DNA from: Litoreibacter ascidiaceicola | Lineage (GTDB): Bacteria > Pseudomonadota > Alphaproteobacteria > Rhodobacterales > Rhodobacteraceae | DNA: 64,000 bases | Reading direction: 5' to 3' | Assembly (NCBI RefSeq): GCF_900129235.1 | Contig: NZ_FQUV01000001.1 | Coordinates: 372,001-436,000, forward strand | Shown: positions 19,581 to 29,803 of the stretch, in pieces | Layout: each line of letters opens with the position of its first letter | Numbering within the stretch: position 1 is the stretch's first letter | The notes under the pieces: generated by a model | Database searches by the model: none | The model's input: only the letters and a program-made list of their open reading frames with translations | Told to the model about the DNA's origin: nothing | Made by a program: the position numbers and the translations under genes

Positions 19581-20369
19581 TTAATCTGCAATATCGACAA
19601 ACAGGTTGTCCGTTTCCTGCACGTCGATCTGCTCGTGCTCCACGGTCCCGTTGTTGATGTCGCGGACTTCCACAGAGCCGTCGCCATTGCCAATCACAAC
19701 CACGTCACAGATGTCGATGAACAACCCGTTCTCCACCACGCCCGGAATTTGGTTCATCACCAAAGACAGCTGGCGCGGGTTGCCGATGCGGCGCAGATGC
19801 AGGTCCAGAATGTAGTTACCCTCGTCGGTGATGCAGGGTGACGCGCCGTTCATCCGCAGCGACGCGGTGCGGCCCAGCACATCAAGGTTGACCAATGTCT
19901 CCTCGATCAGGGCCTTGGTGGTTTGCCAGCCGAAGGGGATAACCTCCACGGGCAACGGGAACGCGCCAAGGGTTTCGACCTGTTTGGACAGGTCCGCGAT
20001 CACGATCATCTGGTCCGACGCCGTGGCGACGATCTTTTCCATCAGCAACGCCGCACCGCCGCCTTTGATCAGGTTCAGGTTGTGGTCATACTCATCCGTG
20101 CCGTCGATGGTCAGATCCAGCCATTTGGCCTCGTCCAGCGTCACGATCGGAACGCCGACCTGTCGCGCCAGCTCGGCGGTACGGGTGGAGGTGGCGACGC
20201 CCGTGATTTTCAATCCGTCATTGCGCACCATTTCCCCAAGACACTTTACCATCCACGCCGCAGTTGAGCCCGTGCCGAGGCCGACCTTCATGCCGTCCTC
20301 CACATAATCCACCGCGCGCTTGGCGGCGACGAACTTGGCTTTGTCGATAGGGGAAAGCGTGCCTGACAT
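19581..20369 (-). CDS. rpiA: Ribose-5-phosphate isomerase A
   Basis: 262 residues. Substrate loops typical of RpiA are visible: KVGLGTGSTAAWMV near residue 33, DGTDEYDHNLNLIKGGGAALLMEKIVA near residue 90 and VVVIGNGDGSVEV near the end. It interconverts ribose-5-phosphate and ribulose-5-phosphate. The C-terminus is about 30 residues longer than the E. coli enzyme and acidic, as seen in alphaproteobacteria. Upstream partner of gor. Confidence 0.96.
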   Translation of the reverse strand: MSGTLSPIDKAKFVAAKRAVDYVEDGMKVGLGTGSTAAWMVKCLGEMVRNDGLKITGVATSTRTAELARQVGVPIVTLDEAKWLDLTIDGTDEYDHNLNLIKGGGAALLMEKIVATASDQMIVIADLSKQVETLGAFPLPVEVIPFGWQTTKALIEETLVNLDVLGRTASLRMNGASPCITDEGNYILDLHLRRIGNPRQLSLVMNQIPGVVENGLFIDICDVVVIGNGDGSVEVRDINNGTVEHEQIDVQETDNLFVDIAD

Positions 20370-20430
20370 AGTTGCATCCTCGTGTGGTGTCCGAGGCGCT
20401 TATACGCGCTATCACCGCGAGGGGCGAGGC

Positions 20431-21516
20431 TTAATGGAGCGAAAAATACCGCTCCCTTTCGGAAACCCGAGTTGCGGTTGCACCCCGCCCCGACTGAGAG
20501 CGCATGGAGGCCATCATACGTTGCGCGGCGCTGGCCCCGAGGCACGGGCGCACAGGCGTGGCGGGCGACTGGATTTCCCCGTTCGCGATCAACCTTTCCA
20601 AACAGTTGCGCTGCGCCGGTAGAAGGGTGTCCAAGCACAGCTGCCCCAGCAACAGGCTTTCCGCAAAAGCGCCATTGGCGGTGACGATCTGGTGGTGCGT
20701 GAACGCAAGGTGCACCCAGCGTGCAAAGCGGCGTCCGCGCATGAAACGCACCCCGCGCAGCTGCCCGATCAGCGCCTTGGCGGGAACCAGCATTTCCTTG
20801 GGCGCAAGCCCTGCCGCCTGCGCGTCATGGCCCAAAAGTATCCGGTGTTGCCCCGAGACGATCAAATCGCGCGCGGACCGCCCTGCGCCCAAGGCACCGG
20901 CTGGAATAAAAACCGGAAGGTCGGCGTCTCGCGCCCGTCGCAAGTCCACCCGCCGGTCGCAGCGCCACTGCACAGGTTGCGGGCCGTGATCGAGCGTCGT
21001 CACCAATTGGCCTGGCAGGACATCGCCCGCGGCCATCGGGCCATCCGGCGTCTCGATCAGCGTGCCTGCATCAAAGCACGGCACGGAATGCGCCGTATAG
21101 TAGCCATGACCCATGGTGTTATTCGAGTTGATCCAAGTGGAAAAAGTAACGTCATACACCATTCCCGGCACAAGGGGCTGGCTTGGTAGGTAGCCCACAT
21201 GAACACCGTCGACCTCAATCCGGTCAATTGTGATCTTCGTCCCGTCCGGCGCTTCGAGTTTGGCAAATGCATCAGCATAGACGTCCCCCGCCTCTATCAC
21301 ATTGCCCTGATCATCATAGGCCGTCCCGACCTGATTGCCGTCCTCACCTTCCGGGTCACCTTCATCTGATCCGTCAAACTGACTATCGTCGTCGCTATAT
21401 TCGACCAGATTGCGGTCCGTTTTAAAGTCATAGGACGACGACAGTGTAAACGTGTCCGTCGCAGGATCGTACACCAGCGCGTCAGGGGCGTAGGTATGAA
21501 AACTGTAGTTGGCCAT
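20431..21516 (-). CDS. Hint-domain (hedgehog/intein) protein
   Basis: 361 residues. The N-terminal 160 residues are acidic (a DDDSQFDGSDEGDPEGEDG stretch near 45-65) without a recognised fold. A Hint module starts at CFDAGTLIETPDG (nucleophile Cys at about 167) and continues through LVTTLDHGPQPVQWRC and VSGQHRILLG with the motif-B-like His. Roseobacters carry many such Hint_2 proteins, often thought secreted by type I systems, with possible autocleavage. No classical signal peptide and no C-terminal asparagine intein junction are seen. Not clearly linked to neighbouring rpiA or the thiamine gene. Confidence 0.83.
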   Translation of the reverse strand: MANYSFHTYAPDALVYDPATDTFTLSSSYDFKTDRNLVEYSDDDSQFDGSDEGDPEGEDGNQVGTAYDDQGNVIEAGDVYADAFAKLEAPDGTKITIDRIEVDGVHVGYLPSQPLVPGMVYDVTFSTWINSNNTMGHGYYTAHSVPCFDAGTLIETPDGPMAAGDVLPGQLVTTLDHGPQPVQWRCDRRVDLRRARDADLPVFIPAGALGAGRSARDLIVSGQHRILLGHDAQAAGLAPKEMLVPAKALIGQLRGVRFMRGRRFARWVHLAFTHHQIVTANGAFAESLLLGQLCLDTLLPAQRNCLERLIANGEIQSPATPVRPCLGASAAQRMMASMRSQSGRGATATRVSERERYFSLH

Positions 21517-21612
21517 GGCAGTCGCTCCGGAGCATCCGAAGCCCTGCCTGACAGCGAAAAGCTAATTCGGGCCTACAACGCGGAGCTAAATGCCGAAAGT
21601 TTTAGCCAAACC

Positions 21613-22275
21613 TTATGAAGACGCGACAAGCCGGTCCAAAACCGCATCCACATGCGCGACCGGTAAAAGCACCAGCATCAGCCGTGCCGACAGCGACAGC
21701 GACACCGGCCCGGTCACCTCGTTGGACGTACCGCCGCGCGTCGACGGCGACATGACAAGCCCGTCAATCGGGTAGAGCAGCCCCGTGCTGGTCCCCGAAA
21801 CCTCCCCCATCGGATACAGCGAAAAGCGCGTGCCCACAGGCAGGTCGATCTCGAACGTCAGGGGCGCAAGGAAACACAGGTCTTCCTCCCCCATCAAGAT
21901 GCAGCGCTGGTCGGGGTGGCGCACAAGCGCGGTGCAGGCGGCCAGTTGGTGATCCAGCCGTCCGCCAGAAAAGCCATGCGCCAGAATGGCAGGGGCAGAG
22001 ACCGACCGCAGGCATTTTTCGAAATCGGTGCTGTCCTGCTCGGCGATATGATGCACGCGGGACGGGTCCAGCTTGCGGCGCGCGGCATCACTCAGACTGT
22101 CCAGATCGCCGATCACCGCCTCGGGCTGCAGACCGTGCTCGACGGCAAGGTCGGCCCCGCCATCCGCGCAAACCAGAATCGGAGCCATCTTAAGCGATTG
22201 ATTCACATGGCTAAAATGTGTCGAAGCCCCACCCAAAAGTGTCATAAATAAGGGGGTGTGCACAATTCTTGCCAT
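21613..22275 (-). CDS. Thiamine pyrophosphokinase
   Basis: 220 residues from ATG 22275; an in-frame ATG at 22317 would add 14 residues and neither has a clear ribosome site, so the start follows family length. Motifs of the TPK fold are present: LVCADGGADLA, AVIGDLDSLSD, DSTDFEKCL and GFSGGRLDHQLAA. It converts thiamine to thiamine diphosphate with ATP. No TPP riboswitch was seen in the short leader. Divergent from the acidic-protein gene at 22417. Confidence 0.9.
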   Translation of the reverse strand: MARIVHTPLFMTLLGGASTHFSHVNQSLKMAPILVCADGGADLAVEHGLQPEAVIGDLDSLSDAARRKLDPSRVHHIAEQDSTDFEKCLRSVSAPAILAHGFSGGRLDHQLAACTALVRHPDQRCILMGEEDLCFLAPLTFEIDLPVGTRFSLYPMGEVSGTSTGLLYPIDGLVMSPSTRGGTSNEVTGPVSLSLSARLMLVLLPVAHVDAVLDRLVASS

Positions 22276-22416
22276 ACTGCGTGTATTAATGGACACACTG
22301 GAAACAAACGGCAACATTTCTACGTATAATTCATCGGAAAACAGACGATTTCGTTTTGGTTCGGAATTTTCGGGGTGGTAGTTTGAACAGGTGGTTGGGG
22401 AGAAAGTGAGTTTACC

Positions 22417-24762
22417 GTGGTTGGTGATAGTAAGATTCTAACAGTCTCGTATGGGACGTTTTCATGTACGCTAGAGGGGTTCGACGAGCCGTTCTCGACG
22501 ATGAAGGCAATTGCGGAGTATTTCCGCGATCTGGCGGCTGATGACCGCTACTTCGGCGCGGAGCCTCCGACGCCGGATACCGAAATGCTGCACCAGATTG
22601 CAGAGCGCACGATCCAGCGCCGTGTCGCTGCCGAACTGGCAGAGAACGGGGTGATCCTGCGCCAGACCGAGGCGAGCCAGCAGCCCGCCCCAGAGGCACG
22701 CGCCCTGGCGGTCGAGATGCCGAAAGCCGAGCGCCGGGAAGAGCAGAGCCCCGCGCCGAAGGCAGACGTCATGTCCTCCGTGTCCGACGTGCCGACCGCA
22801 CCGCAGCGGTCTCCTGTCCGTGCCGCCGTGGCCTCCACGATTGCCGCGCCGGAACATGGCGGTGGCGATACGGTTGCCGAGAAGTTGCAACGCATCCGTG
22901 CCGTAGTGGCCCGCGAAAACGCGGCCCCTGCCCCCTACAGCGAAGACCAGCACGCCGAGGAATTTGGCGCGACCGGATTTGAGGACCTCGAAGAAGACGC
23001 GCCTAGCGCACTGTTCGACACGCCCTTGGACACCGGTTTCGATGCAGGCTTCGAAGAGGAAGACGAAGATGCGCTGAACGCTGTGATGGCTGGCCTGACG
23101 GACGCCGACGCCGCAGACGGTGTTGCCGAGGAAGACACGGACGTCGCCGACGACCCTGTCGTCGAGGACGTTACAGAAGATATTTCTGACGACACAGACG
23201 TCGAGGCCCAAGAGGCCGAAGCTGAAGTGGCGGAAGCTGAAGCAACTGACGAAGTCGAAGCTGAAGCGGTGGAAGAAGTCAAAGCCGAGGTCACTGAAGA
23301 TGTGGCTGAGGACGACGTCGAGACTGTTGAGGCAGAGGCTGCACAAGACGCCGAGCCGGAAGCTGAAGACGACGTGGCCGAAGTAGAGGCGGAAGTCGAA
23401 GCTTCCGACGACGCAGCGGTTGAGGATGACGACACCGAAGCCAACGCCCTGCGTGAAGCTGTGGCCGAGGACGACACAACAGATGCGGCGCCAGAGGAAA
23501 TCGAACCCCTGCGCACCAAGCCGCGCCGCCGGATCGTTGTTCAAAAAATCTCCCGTGCTGACATGGAAGCCGCTCGCGCTGCCAAAGAGGCCGAACTTCC
23601 GCCAGAGTTGGAAGCCGAGCTGATGGCCGAGCTGGCCGAAGTTGAGGCCGAAGTGGCACCTGTTGAGGAAGCAGCTGTCGAGGACAGTGTTGCAGAAGAT
23701 GTCGCTGACGATGTTGAAGCAGCTGTCGAGGACGAGCCACAGGACGACGATGCGGATGACATCCTGTCCCGTCTGACGGACTCGCTTGATGATCCGGTTG
23801 CAGATCACGAAGAGGTCGCGCCGACGTCCATCATGGACGAGGATGACGACTCGGACGATGTGCTGAAATCCTTGATGGAAGATGCTGACAGCGCCGAAGT
23901 CGACGCTGAAGTCGAGGCAGAAGCTGAAACCGAAGTAGAAGCCGAGGCTGAAACTGAGGTCGAAGCCGCTGACGTGGAAGCAGACGTTGAGGACAACGCA
24001 GACGAAGCTGCCGAAACCCATGCCGAAGAGGACGCCCCGAAACGCAAGTCTTTCGCCGCAATGGCCGAAGACGACGCAATCGAGCGCCTGATGAGCACCA
24101 CAAGCTCGCGTCTGGAAAATGATGAAAGCTCGGTCCGCCGCGCCTCCATCGCGCATCTCAAGGCCGCTGTGGCTGCGACCAAAGCCGACAGCAGCATCGC
24201 GGAAGCCGCAGACAAGCGTGACGAAGAAGAACTGGACCAGTATCGCGACGATCTGGCCCGTGTGGTTCGCCCTTCGCGCCCTGTGGCCTCCGGTGGTCGC
24301 TCTGACCGTCCGTCACCTTTGGTGTTGGTCAGCGAGCAGCGTATCGATCATCCAGCGGTCGCACCCGATGCAGTGGCAGCTTCTGCCGCCGACATTGATG
24401 TGCGCCCACGTCGCGTGACCCGTGGCAACCTGGCCCTGCAAGAAGAGATGGAAGAGGAATTCGACGACGAAAACCTGTTCACCGAGGACGCCCAGATCAC
24501 CTTCGCAGAATATGCCGCGAAAGCCGGTGCTTTGGAACTTCCCGACCTGCTGGAAGCCGCCGCTGCGCATTACATTGAAATCGAGGGGGCCGAGCATTTC
24601 ACCCGTCCGATGCTGATGCGCAAACTGGCACAGGTCTCCGGCCCCGAAGCCCCATCGCGTGAGGATGGCCTGCGCGCCTTCGGCACGCTGCTTCGGACCG
24701 GCAAGATCGTCAAAACCGACAATGGCAAATTCACGCTCTCCAAGAGTTCGCAATTTGCCTAA
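22417..24762 (+). CDS. Large highly acidic protein of unknown function
   Basis: 781 residues from a GTG at 22417 preceded by GGGGAGAAAG. Three parts are visible: a folded-looking N-terminus (1-90; GTFSCTLEGFDEPFSTMKAI, EYFRDLAADDRYFG), a long disordered acidic middle (about 170-560) built of degenerate E-A-E-V/D-A-E units, and a C-terminal folded part (about 680-781; ITFAEYAAKAGALELPDLLE, FTRPMLMRKLAQVSG, GTLLRTGKIVK). Conserved ends with a low-complexity linker suggest a real architecture. I recall homologues in Rhodobacteraceae carrying unsupported chemotaxis labels; no CheA motifs (H-box, kinase) are present here. No signal peptide. A strong terminator follows. Confidence 0.85.
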   Translation: MVGDSKILTVSYGTFSCTLEGFDEPFSTMKAIAEYFRDLAADDRYFGAEPPTPDTEMLHQIAERTIQRRVAAELAENGVILRQTEASQQPAPEARALAVEMPKAERREEQSPAPKADVMSSVSDVPTAPQRSPVRAAVASTIAAPEHGGGDTVAEKLQRIRAVVARENAAPAPYSEDQHAEEFGATGFEDLEEDAPSALFDTPLDTGFDAGFEEEDEDALNAVMAGLTDADAADGVAEEDTDVADDPVVEDVTEDISDDTDVEAQEAEAEVAEAEATDEVEAEAVEEVKAEVTEDVAEDDVETVEAEAAQDAEPEAEDDVAEVEAEVEASDDAAVEDDDTEANALREAVAEDDTTDAAPEEIEPLRTKPRRRIVVQKISRADMEAARAAKEAELPPELEAELMAELAEVEAEVAPVEEAAVEDSVAEDVADDVEAAVEDEPQDDDADDILSRLTDSLDDPVADHEEVAPTSIMDEDDDSDDVLKSLMEDADSAEVDAEVEAEAETEVEAEAETEVEAADVEADVEDNADEAAETHAEEDAPKRKSFAAMAEDDAIERLMSTTSSRLENDESSVRRASIAHLKAAVAATKADSSIAEAADKRDEEELDQYRDDLARVVRPSRPVASGGRSDRPSPLVLVSEQRIDHPAVAPDAVAASAADIDVRPRRVTRGNLALQEEMEEEFDDENLFTEDAQITFAEYAAKAGALELPDLLEAAAAHYIEIEGAEHFTRPMLMRKLAQVSGPEAPSREDGLRAFGTLLRTGKIVKTDNGKFTLSKSSQFA

Positions 24763-24809
24763 AGAGGCCCGCTGACCGGGTCTGCTCCCGGTCGGGCACC
24801 AACCACGGG

Positions 24810-24837
24810 ACGGGGGACGCAGCAATGCGTCCCCCGT
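24810..24837 (+). terminator. Strong intrinsic hairpin after the acidic-protein gene
   Basis: An 11-bp perfect stem ACGGGGGACGC/GCGTCCCCCGT with AGCAAT loop, 48 nt after the stop at 24762, followed by TTTCGCGTTT. Likely terminator. Confidence 0.8.
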
Positions 24838-25150
24838 TTCGCGTTTGCGGGCACAGGTTTTGCCGCGTCGGGGGATTTTTCCCCGCGCGGTGTCGCGTAT
24901 CTCGGTGCTGGGGTTAGAAAAGGCGGCGCCGCCGATATGGCTCTGCCGGACAGGGTTTTACCCCCGCATGTCCTTTCGGGGCATGACAGCCCCTTGCTCA
25001 CCGGTGATTTTCGGACTGCCCCACGAGACCGGAGGTTTTCCAGTACGCAGGATCCTGAACCACGTTTGTTGACGTCGAGAAGGGGTATAGCGCAGTGCGG
25101 TTAACTTTTGCTGAGGGCACCGCGCGCAGCGACGGGGCCAGACCTCTGTC
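24838..25150 (+). other. Non-coding gap, nothing recognised
   Basis: About 310 nt between the terminator and the convergent end of the DUF2842 gene. A 75-codon open frame at 24845-25072 has no ribosome site and poor codon use, so I do not call it. No tRNA, repeat copy or convincing promoter was seen. Confidence 0.5.
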
Positions 25151-25390
25151 TCAGGAATTTGGATCTCGCTCGTCATCCGCGTCAGGATCGGCTTGGCCGA
25201 TACCCTTGAAGATGAACTTGAACGGCAGCGCCCAGACAATGCCGAGGCCCAGATAAATCGCCAACTCCACCAAAACGTTGGGCCGCTCCAGCGTGCCGAC
25301 CGCCCACCACGCCACAGCGATATAGAGCGGCAGCCCGATGACAAGGATCACCAACGCCCAACGGCGACGGGCTTTGTAGCTCAGCGCCAT
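25151..25390 (-). CDS. DUF2842-family membrane protein
   Basis: 79 residues from ATG 25390 (an upstream in-frame start lies inside purA). MALSYKARRRWALVILVIGL, then two membrane helices with AVAWWAVGTLERPN between and the conserved GLGIVWALPFKFIFKGIGQ, match DUF2842 of alphaproteobacteria. It begins 4 nt after the purA stop, so it is likely co-translated with purA. Function unknown. Confidence 0.85.
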   Translation of the reverse strand: MALSYKARRRWALVILVIGLPLYIAVAWWAVGTLERPNVLVELAIYLGLGIVWALPFKFIFKGIGQADPDADDERDPNS

Positions 25391-25394
25391 CAGA

Positions 25395-26690
25395 TCAATC
25401 CGAGAACGGGTCGGTGACGAGGATCGTGTCTTCACGCTCCGGCGAGGTCGACAGCAAGGCCACAGGGCAGTCGATCAACTCTTCAACACGGCGCACATAT
25501 TTGATTGCCTCCGCTGGCAGATCGGCCCAAGAGCGCGCGCCTTCGGTCGATTGCGACCAGCCGGGCATGGTCTCGTAGATGGGTGTGCAACGCGCTTGTT
25601 GGCTGGAGGCCGTGGGCAGGTAGTCGATGCGTTCGCCGTCCAGCTCGTAGCCGACGCAGATTTTCAGCTCCTCGAAGCCGTCGAGCACGTCCAGCTTGGT
25701 GAACGCGATGCCCGACACGCCGGAAGTGGCACAGGTCTGGCGCACCAGAACCGCGTCGAACCAGCCGCAGCGGCGCTGCCGTCCGGTGACGGTACCGAAC
25801 TCGTGGCCCCGCTCGCCCAGACGCTGACCGTCTGCGTCGTTCAACTCGCACGGGAACGGGCCTTCGCCGACGCGGGTGGTGTAGGCCTTGACGATGCCCA
25901 GCACGAAATCAATCGCCCCCGGCCCCATGCCGGAGCCGGTCGCCGCCTGCCCTGCGATCACGTTGGAGGAGGTCACGAACGGGTACGTTCCGAAGTCGAT
26001 ATCCAGCAACGCGCCTTGCGCGCCTTCAAACAGGATGCGCTTGCCCGCTTTGCGTTTCTCGGCCAGCACCTTCCAGACGGGGGCCGCGAATTGCAGCACC
26101 GAGGGCGCGATGGCTTCGAGCGACGCCAGCAAGGCGTCGCGATCCACAGGTTCCAGCCCCATGCCCCGACGCAGCGCGTCGTGATGCACCAAAAGGCGGT
26201 CCACACGGGTCTCCAGCGTTTCGCGGTCGGCCAGATCGGCGACGCGGATGGCACGACGGCCGACCTTGTCTTCATAGGCTGGCCCAATGCCGCGACCGGT
26301 GGTGCCGATCTTGGTGCCGGGATTCGCGGCCTCTTCACGGGCGCGGTCCAACTCGCCATGCACGGGCAGGATCAGCGGGGTGTTTTCCGCGATCATCAGG
26401 TTGTCGCGGTTGATCTCGACGCCTTGGCCTTGCAGCAAGGCGATCTCTTTTTCCAGATGCCACGGGTCCAGCACCACGCCGTTGCCGATGACAGACAGCT
26501 TGCCGCCGCGCACGATGCCCGAGGGCAGCAGCGACAGCTTGTAGACCTTGCCATCAATGACCAGCGTATGGCCTGCATTGTGACCGCCTTGGAAGCGCGC
26601 GATGACGTCTGCACGCTCCGACAACCAGTCCACGATCTTGCCTTTGCCTTCGTCGCCCCATTGCGCGCCGACAACTACCACATTGGCCAT
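25395..26690 (-). CDS. purA: Adenylosuccinate synthetase
   Basis: 431 residues from ATG 26690; the frame extends upstream but the extension is antisense to secG. GTP-binding start [19 protein letters not shown], then [24 protein letters not shown], and C-terminal [14 protein letters not shown]. It makes adenylosuccinate from IMP, GTP and aspartate, the first committed step to AMP. Divergent from secG with 142 nt between starts. Confidence 0.97.
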   Translation of the reverse strand: MANVVVVGAQWGDEGKGKIVDWLSERADVIARFQGGHNAGHTLVIDGKVYKLSLLPSGIVRGGKLSVIGNGVVLDPWHLEKEIALLQGQGVEINRDNLMIAENTPLILPVHGELDRAREEAANPGTKIGTTGRGIGPAYEDKVGRRAIRVADLADRETLETRVDRLLVHHDALRRGMGLEPVDRDALLASLEAIAPSVLQFAAPVWKVLAEKRKAGKRILFEGAQGALLDIDFGTYPFVTSSNVIAGQAATGSGMGPGAIDFVLGIVKAYTTRVGEGPFPCELNDADGQRLGERGHEFGTVTGRQRRCGWFDAVLVRQTCATSGVSGIAFTKLDVLDGFEELKICVGYELDGERIDYLPTASSQQARCTPIYETMPGWSQSTEGARSWADLPAEAIKYVRRVEELIDCPVALLSTSPEREDTILVTDPFSD

Positions 26691-26832
26691 GCTGAATTCC
26701 TTGTCCCGGAGATTAAACCCGCGCCCGTATACAAGCGCTGCCCCACGGGGGAAAGCCTCAATTGGCGGGTTGCGCCACGACGCCGCCCCTACTACATACC
26801 ACCGGAACAATTGCGTCATAGGCCCCTGCCCC

Positions 26833-27201
26833 ATGGAAAACATCATTCTCACCGTCCACCTGATCGTCGCCTTGTGCCTGATCGTGATCGTTCTGATCCA
26901 ACGCTCAGAAGGCGGTGGCCTTGGAATGGGCGGCGGTGGTGGCGGCGGTGGCGCTATGTCGGGACGTCCCGCGATTTCTGCATTGGGCAAGCTGACATGG
27001 CTGTTTGGCGTCGCCTTCGTGATCACCTCGATCAGCCTGACGGTGATGGCCGCGCGCAATTCGAATAACAGCTCGGTACTGGACACCTCTGCGATAACCG
27101 CCCCTGCCGAGGTCGAGGCCCCTGCGGGCGACGCGCTTTTGCCGCCGACCCTGCCTGCAACCGGTGATGCGCCTCTGGCCCCGCCGCGCATCGACGACTA
27201 A
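26833..27201 (+). CDS. secG: Preprotein translocase subunit SecG
   Basis: 122 residues from ATG 26833. Two membrane helices (about 3-20 and 52-72) flank the conserved loop [17 protein letters not shown] and MSGR, the SecG signature. It supports SecYE-dependent export. The Ala/Pro-rich tail after residue 75 is longer than in E. coli but common in alphaproteobacteria. Followed by a hairpin at 27234-27257 and then the pyrG leader. Confidence 0.95.
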   Translation: MENIILTVHLIVALCLIVIVLIQRSEGGGLGMGGGGGGGGAMSGRPAISALGKLTWLFGVAFVITSISLTVMAARNSNNSSVLDTSAITAPAEVEAPAGDALLPPTLPATGDAPLAPPRIDD

Positions 27202-27233
27202 TCCGGCGCATAAAACCAAAAAACCACTAATTC

Positions 27234-27257
27234 TGGGCGGTTAAGCAAAACCGCCCA
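27234..27257 (+). terminator. Hairpin downstream of secG
   Basis: A 9-bp perfect inverted repeat TGGGCGGTT/AACCGCCCA with loop AAGCAA, 33 nt after the secG stop. No T-run follows, so it may be a terminator assisted by Rho or a processing hairpin. Confidence 0.55.
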
Positions 27258-27311
27258 CATAATGTTGCGGCGCGCGGTTGCGGGAGTGCCGCGAATCCTT
27301 TATGTCTTAAA

Positions 27312-27370
27312 TCCCGTGAGTAAGGGCATTTTCATGCCCTGAAATACCAATAAATTCAGGTTACACGGGA
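27312..27370 (+). promoter_or_regulatory. pyrG leader with competing hairpins near the ribosome site
   Basis: Three pairings are visible just before the pyrG ATG (27382). Outer stem TCCCGTG (27312-27318) with CACGGGA (27364-27370), whose GGGA is the only Shine-Dalgarno-like text. Inner hairpin AGGGCAT/ATGCCCT (27323-27329 with 27334-27340). Alternative hairpin CCTGAA/TTCAGG (27338-27343 with 27355-27360), which shares bases with the inner hairpin so the two exclude each other. A regulatory switch is inference; no known riboswitch class was recognised. Confidence 0.4.
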
Positions 27371-27381
27371 CATATCCAGCC

Positions 27382-29024
<1,643 letters not shown>

Positions 29025-29025
<1 letters not shown>

Positions 29026-29318
29026 TGCCCAAAGCCTACTGGGTCGCCCATGTGAATGTCTCGGACCCCGAGGCATACGAGCACTACAAAGCCGCGAACG
29101 CGGCCCCGTTTGCAACCTACGGCGCACGCTTCATCGTGCGTGGCGGGGCGCAAGAGGTTCGCGAAGGTGCCTCGAAATCGCGCACGGTGGTGATCGAGTT
29201 CCCGTCCCTCCAAGCCGCACAAGAGTGTTACAACAGCGCGGAATACCAAGCGGCCAAGGCGATCCGCGACCCGATCTCCGAAGGCGATCTGGTGATCGTC
29301 GAAGGCTACGACGCCTAA
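29025..29318 (+). CDS. DUF1330-family protein
   Basis: 97 residues from the ATG overlapping the pyrG stop. The sequence KAYWVAHVNVSDPEAYEHYK, ARFIVRGG, RTVVIEFPSLQAAQECYNS, EYQAAKAIR matches the ferredoxin-like alpha/beta barrel fold of DUF1330, usually cytoplasmic dimers of unknown activity. The coupling to pyrG is by position; no metabolic tie is known to me. Confidence 0.9.
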
Positions 29319-29356
29319 AGGTTGACACCGCCCCGTCCGGCCTATCCTTTATCCGC

Positions 29357-29803
29357 ATGATTGCTAACTTTTTCCAACGGCTAACCGCCGCAAAAGACGC
29401 CCCGCTGGATGCTGGCGACGCCCGTCTTTCCCTCGCTGCGCTGCTGGTCCGTGTGGCCCGCGCCAATGACGACTACGCTGACAGCGAAGTGGCCAAAATC
29501 GACGTGATTTTGGCGCGCCACTACCCCGATCTGGACGCCTCCGGCGCTGCCGCCTTGCGCGCGGAGGCCGAAGAGATCGAGGACAGCGCCCACGACACCA
29601 TAAAATTCACCCGCTCCATCAAGGACGCGGTGGATCTGGACGACCGGATGGAGGTCGTCGAGGCTCTGTGGGAGCTGGTGTTGGCCGACGGCGAGCGGGA
29701 CGCCGAAGAGGAGGGCGCATTGCGCCTGATCGCCCCGCTTCTGGGCATCAACGACCGCGACAGCGCCCTTGCGCGCCAAAGAGTCGAAGCCAGATTGGCA
29801 TGA
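29357..29803 (+). CDS. TerB-like / tellurite-resistance-family protein
   Basis: 148 residues from ATG 29357. All-helical and acidic: SLAALLVRVARANDDYADSE with acidic metal-site residues, VDLDDRMEVVEALWELVLADG and the closing EEGALRLIAPLLGI. This duplicated D/E pattern fits the TerB domain. Function in the family is uncertain (metal or membrane-stress associated). Its stop overlaps the next ATG as ATGA. Confidence 0.85.
   Translation: MIANFFQRLTAAKDAPLDAGDARLSLAALLVRVARANDDYADSEVAKIDVILARHYPDLDASGAAALRAEAEEIEDSAHDTIKFTRSIKDAVDLDDRMEVVEALWELVLADGERDAEEEGALRLIAPLLGINDRDSALARQRVEARLA

Noticed and set aside
22276-22416. Possible TPP riboswitch near thiamine pyrophosphokinase
   Set aside because: The gap is short and the conserved CUGAGA and ACCUGA-type elements were not found.
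23200-24000. Repeated GAAGTCGAAGC-like units resembling a repeat array
   Set aside because: They are in-frame codons for acidic repeats, not CRISPR: no regular spacing, no unique spacers, no cas genes.
22471-24156. 561-codon open frame on the minus strand
   Set aside because: It is antisense to the acidic protein; its Phe/Val/Cys-rich composition mirrors the GAA/GAC repeats of the real gene.
22417-24762. CheA-type chemotaxis kinase
   Set aside because: No histidine phosphotransfer, dimerisation or ATP-binding kinase motifs are present.
24845-25072. 75-codon plus-strand ORF after the acidic-protein terminator
   Set aside because: No ribosome site, no recognisable domain, and it directly follows a strong terminator.
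25551-27068. 505-codon plus-strand frame
   Set aside because: Antisense to purA, which has all family motifs.
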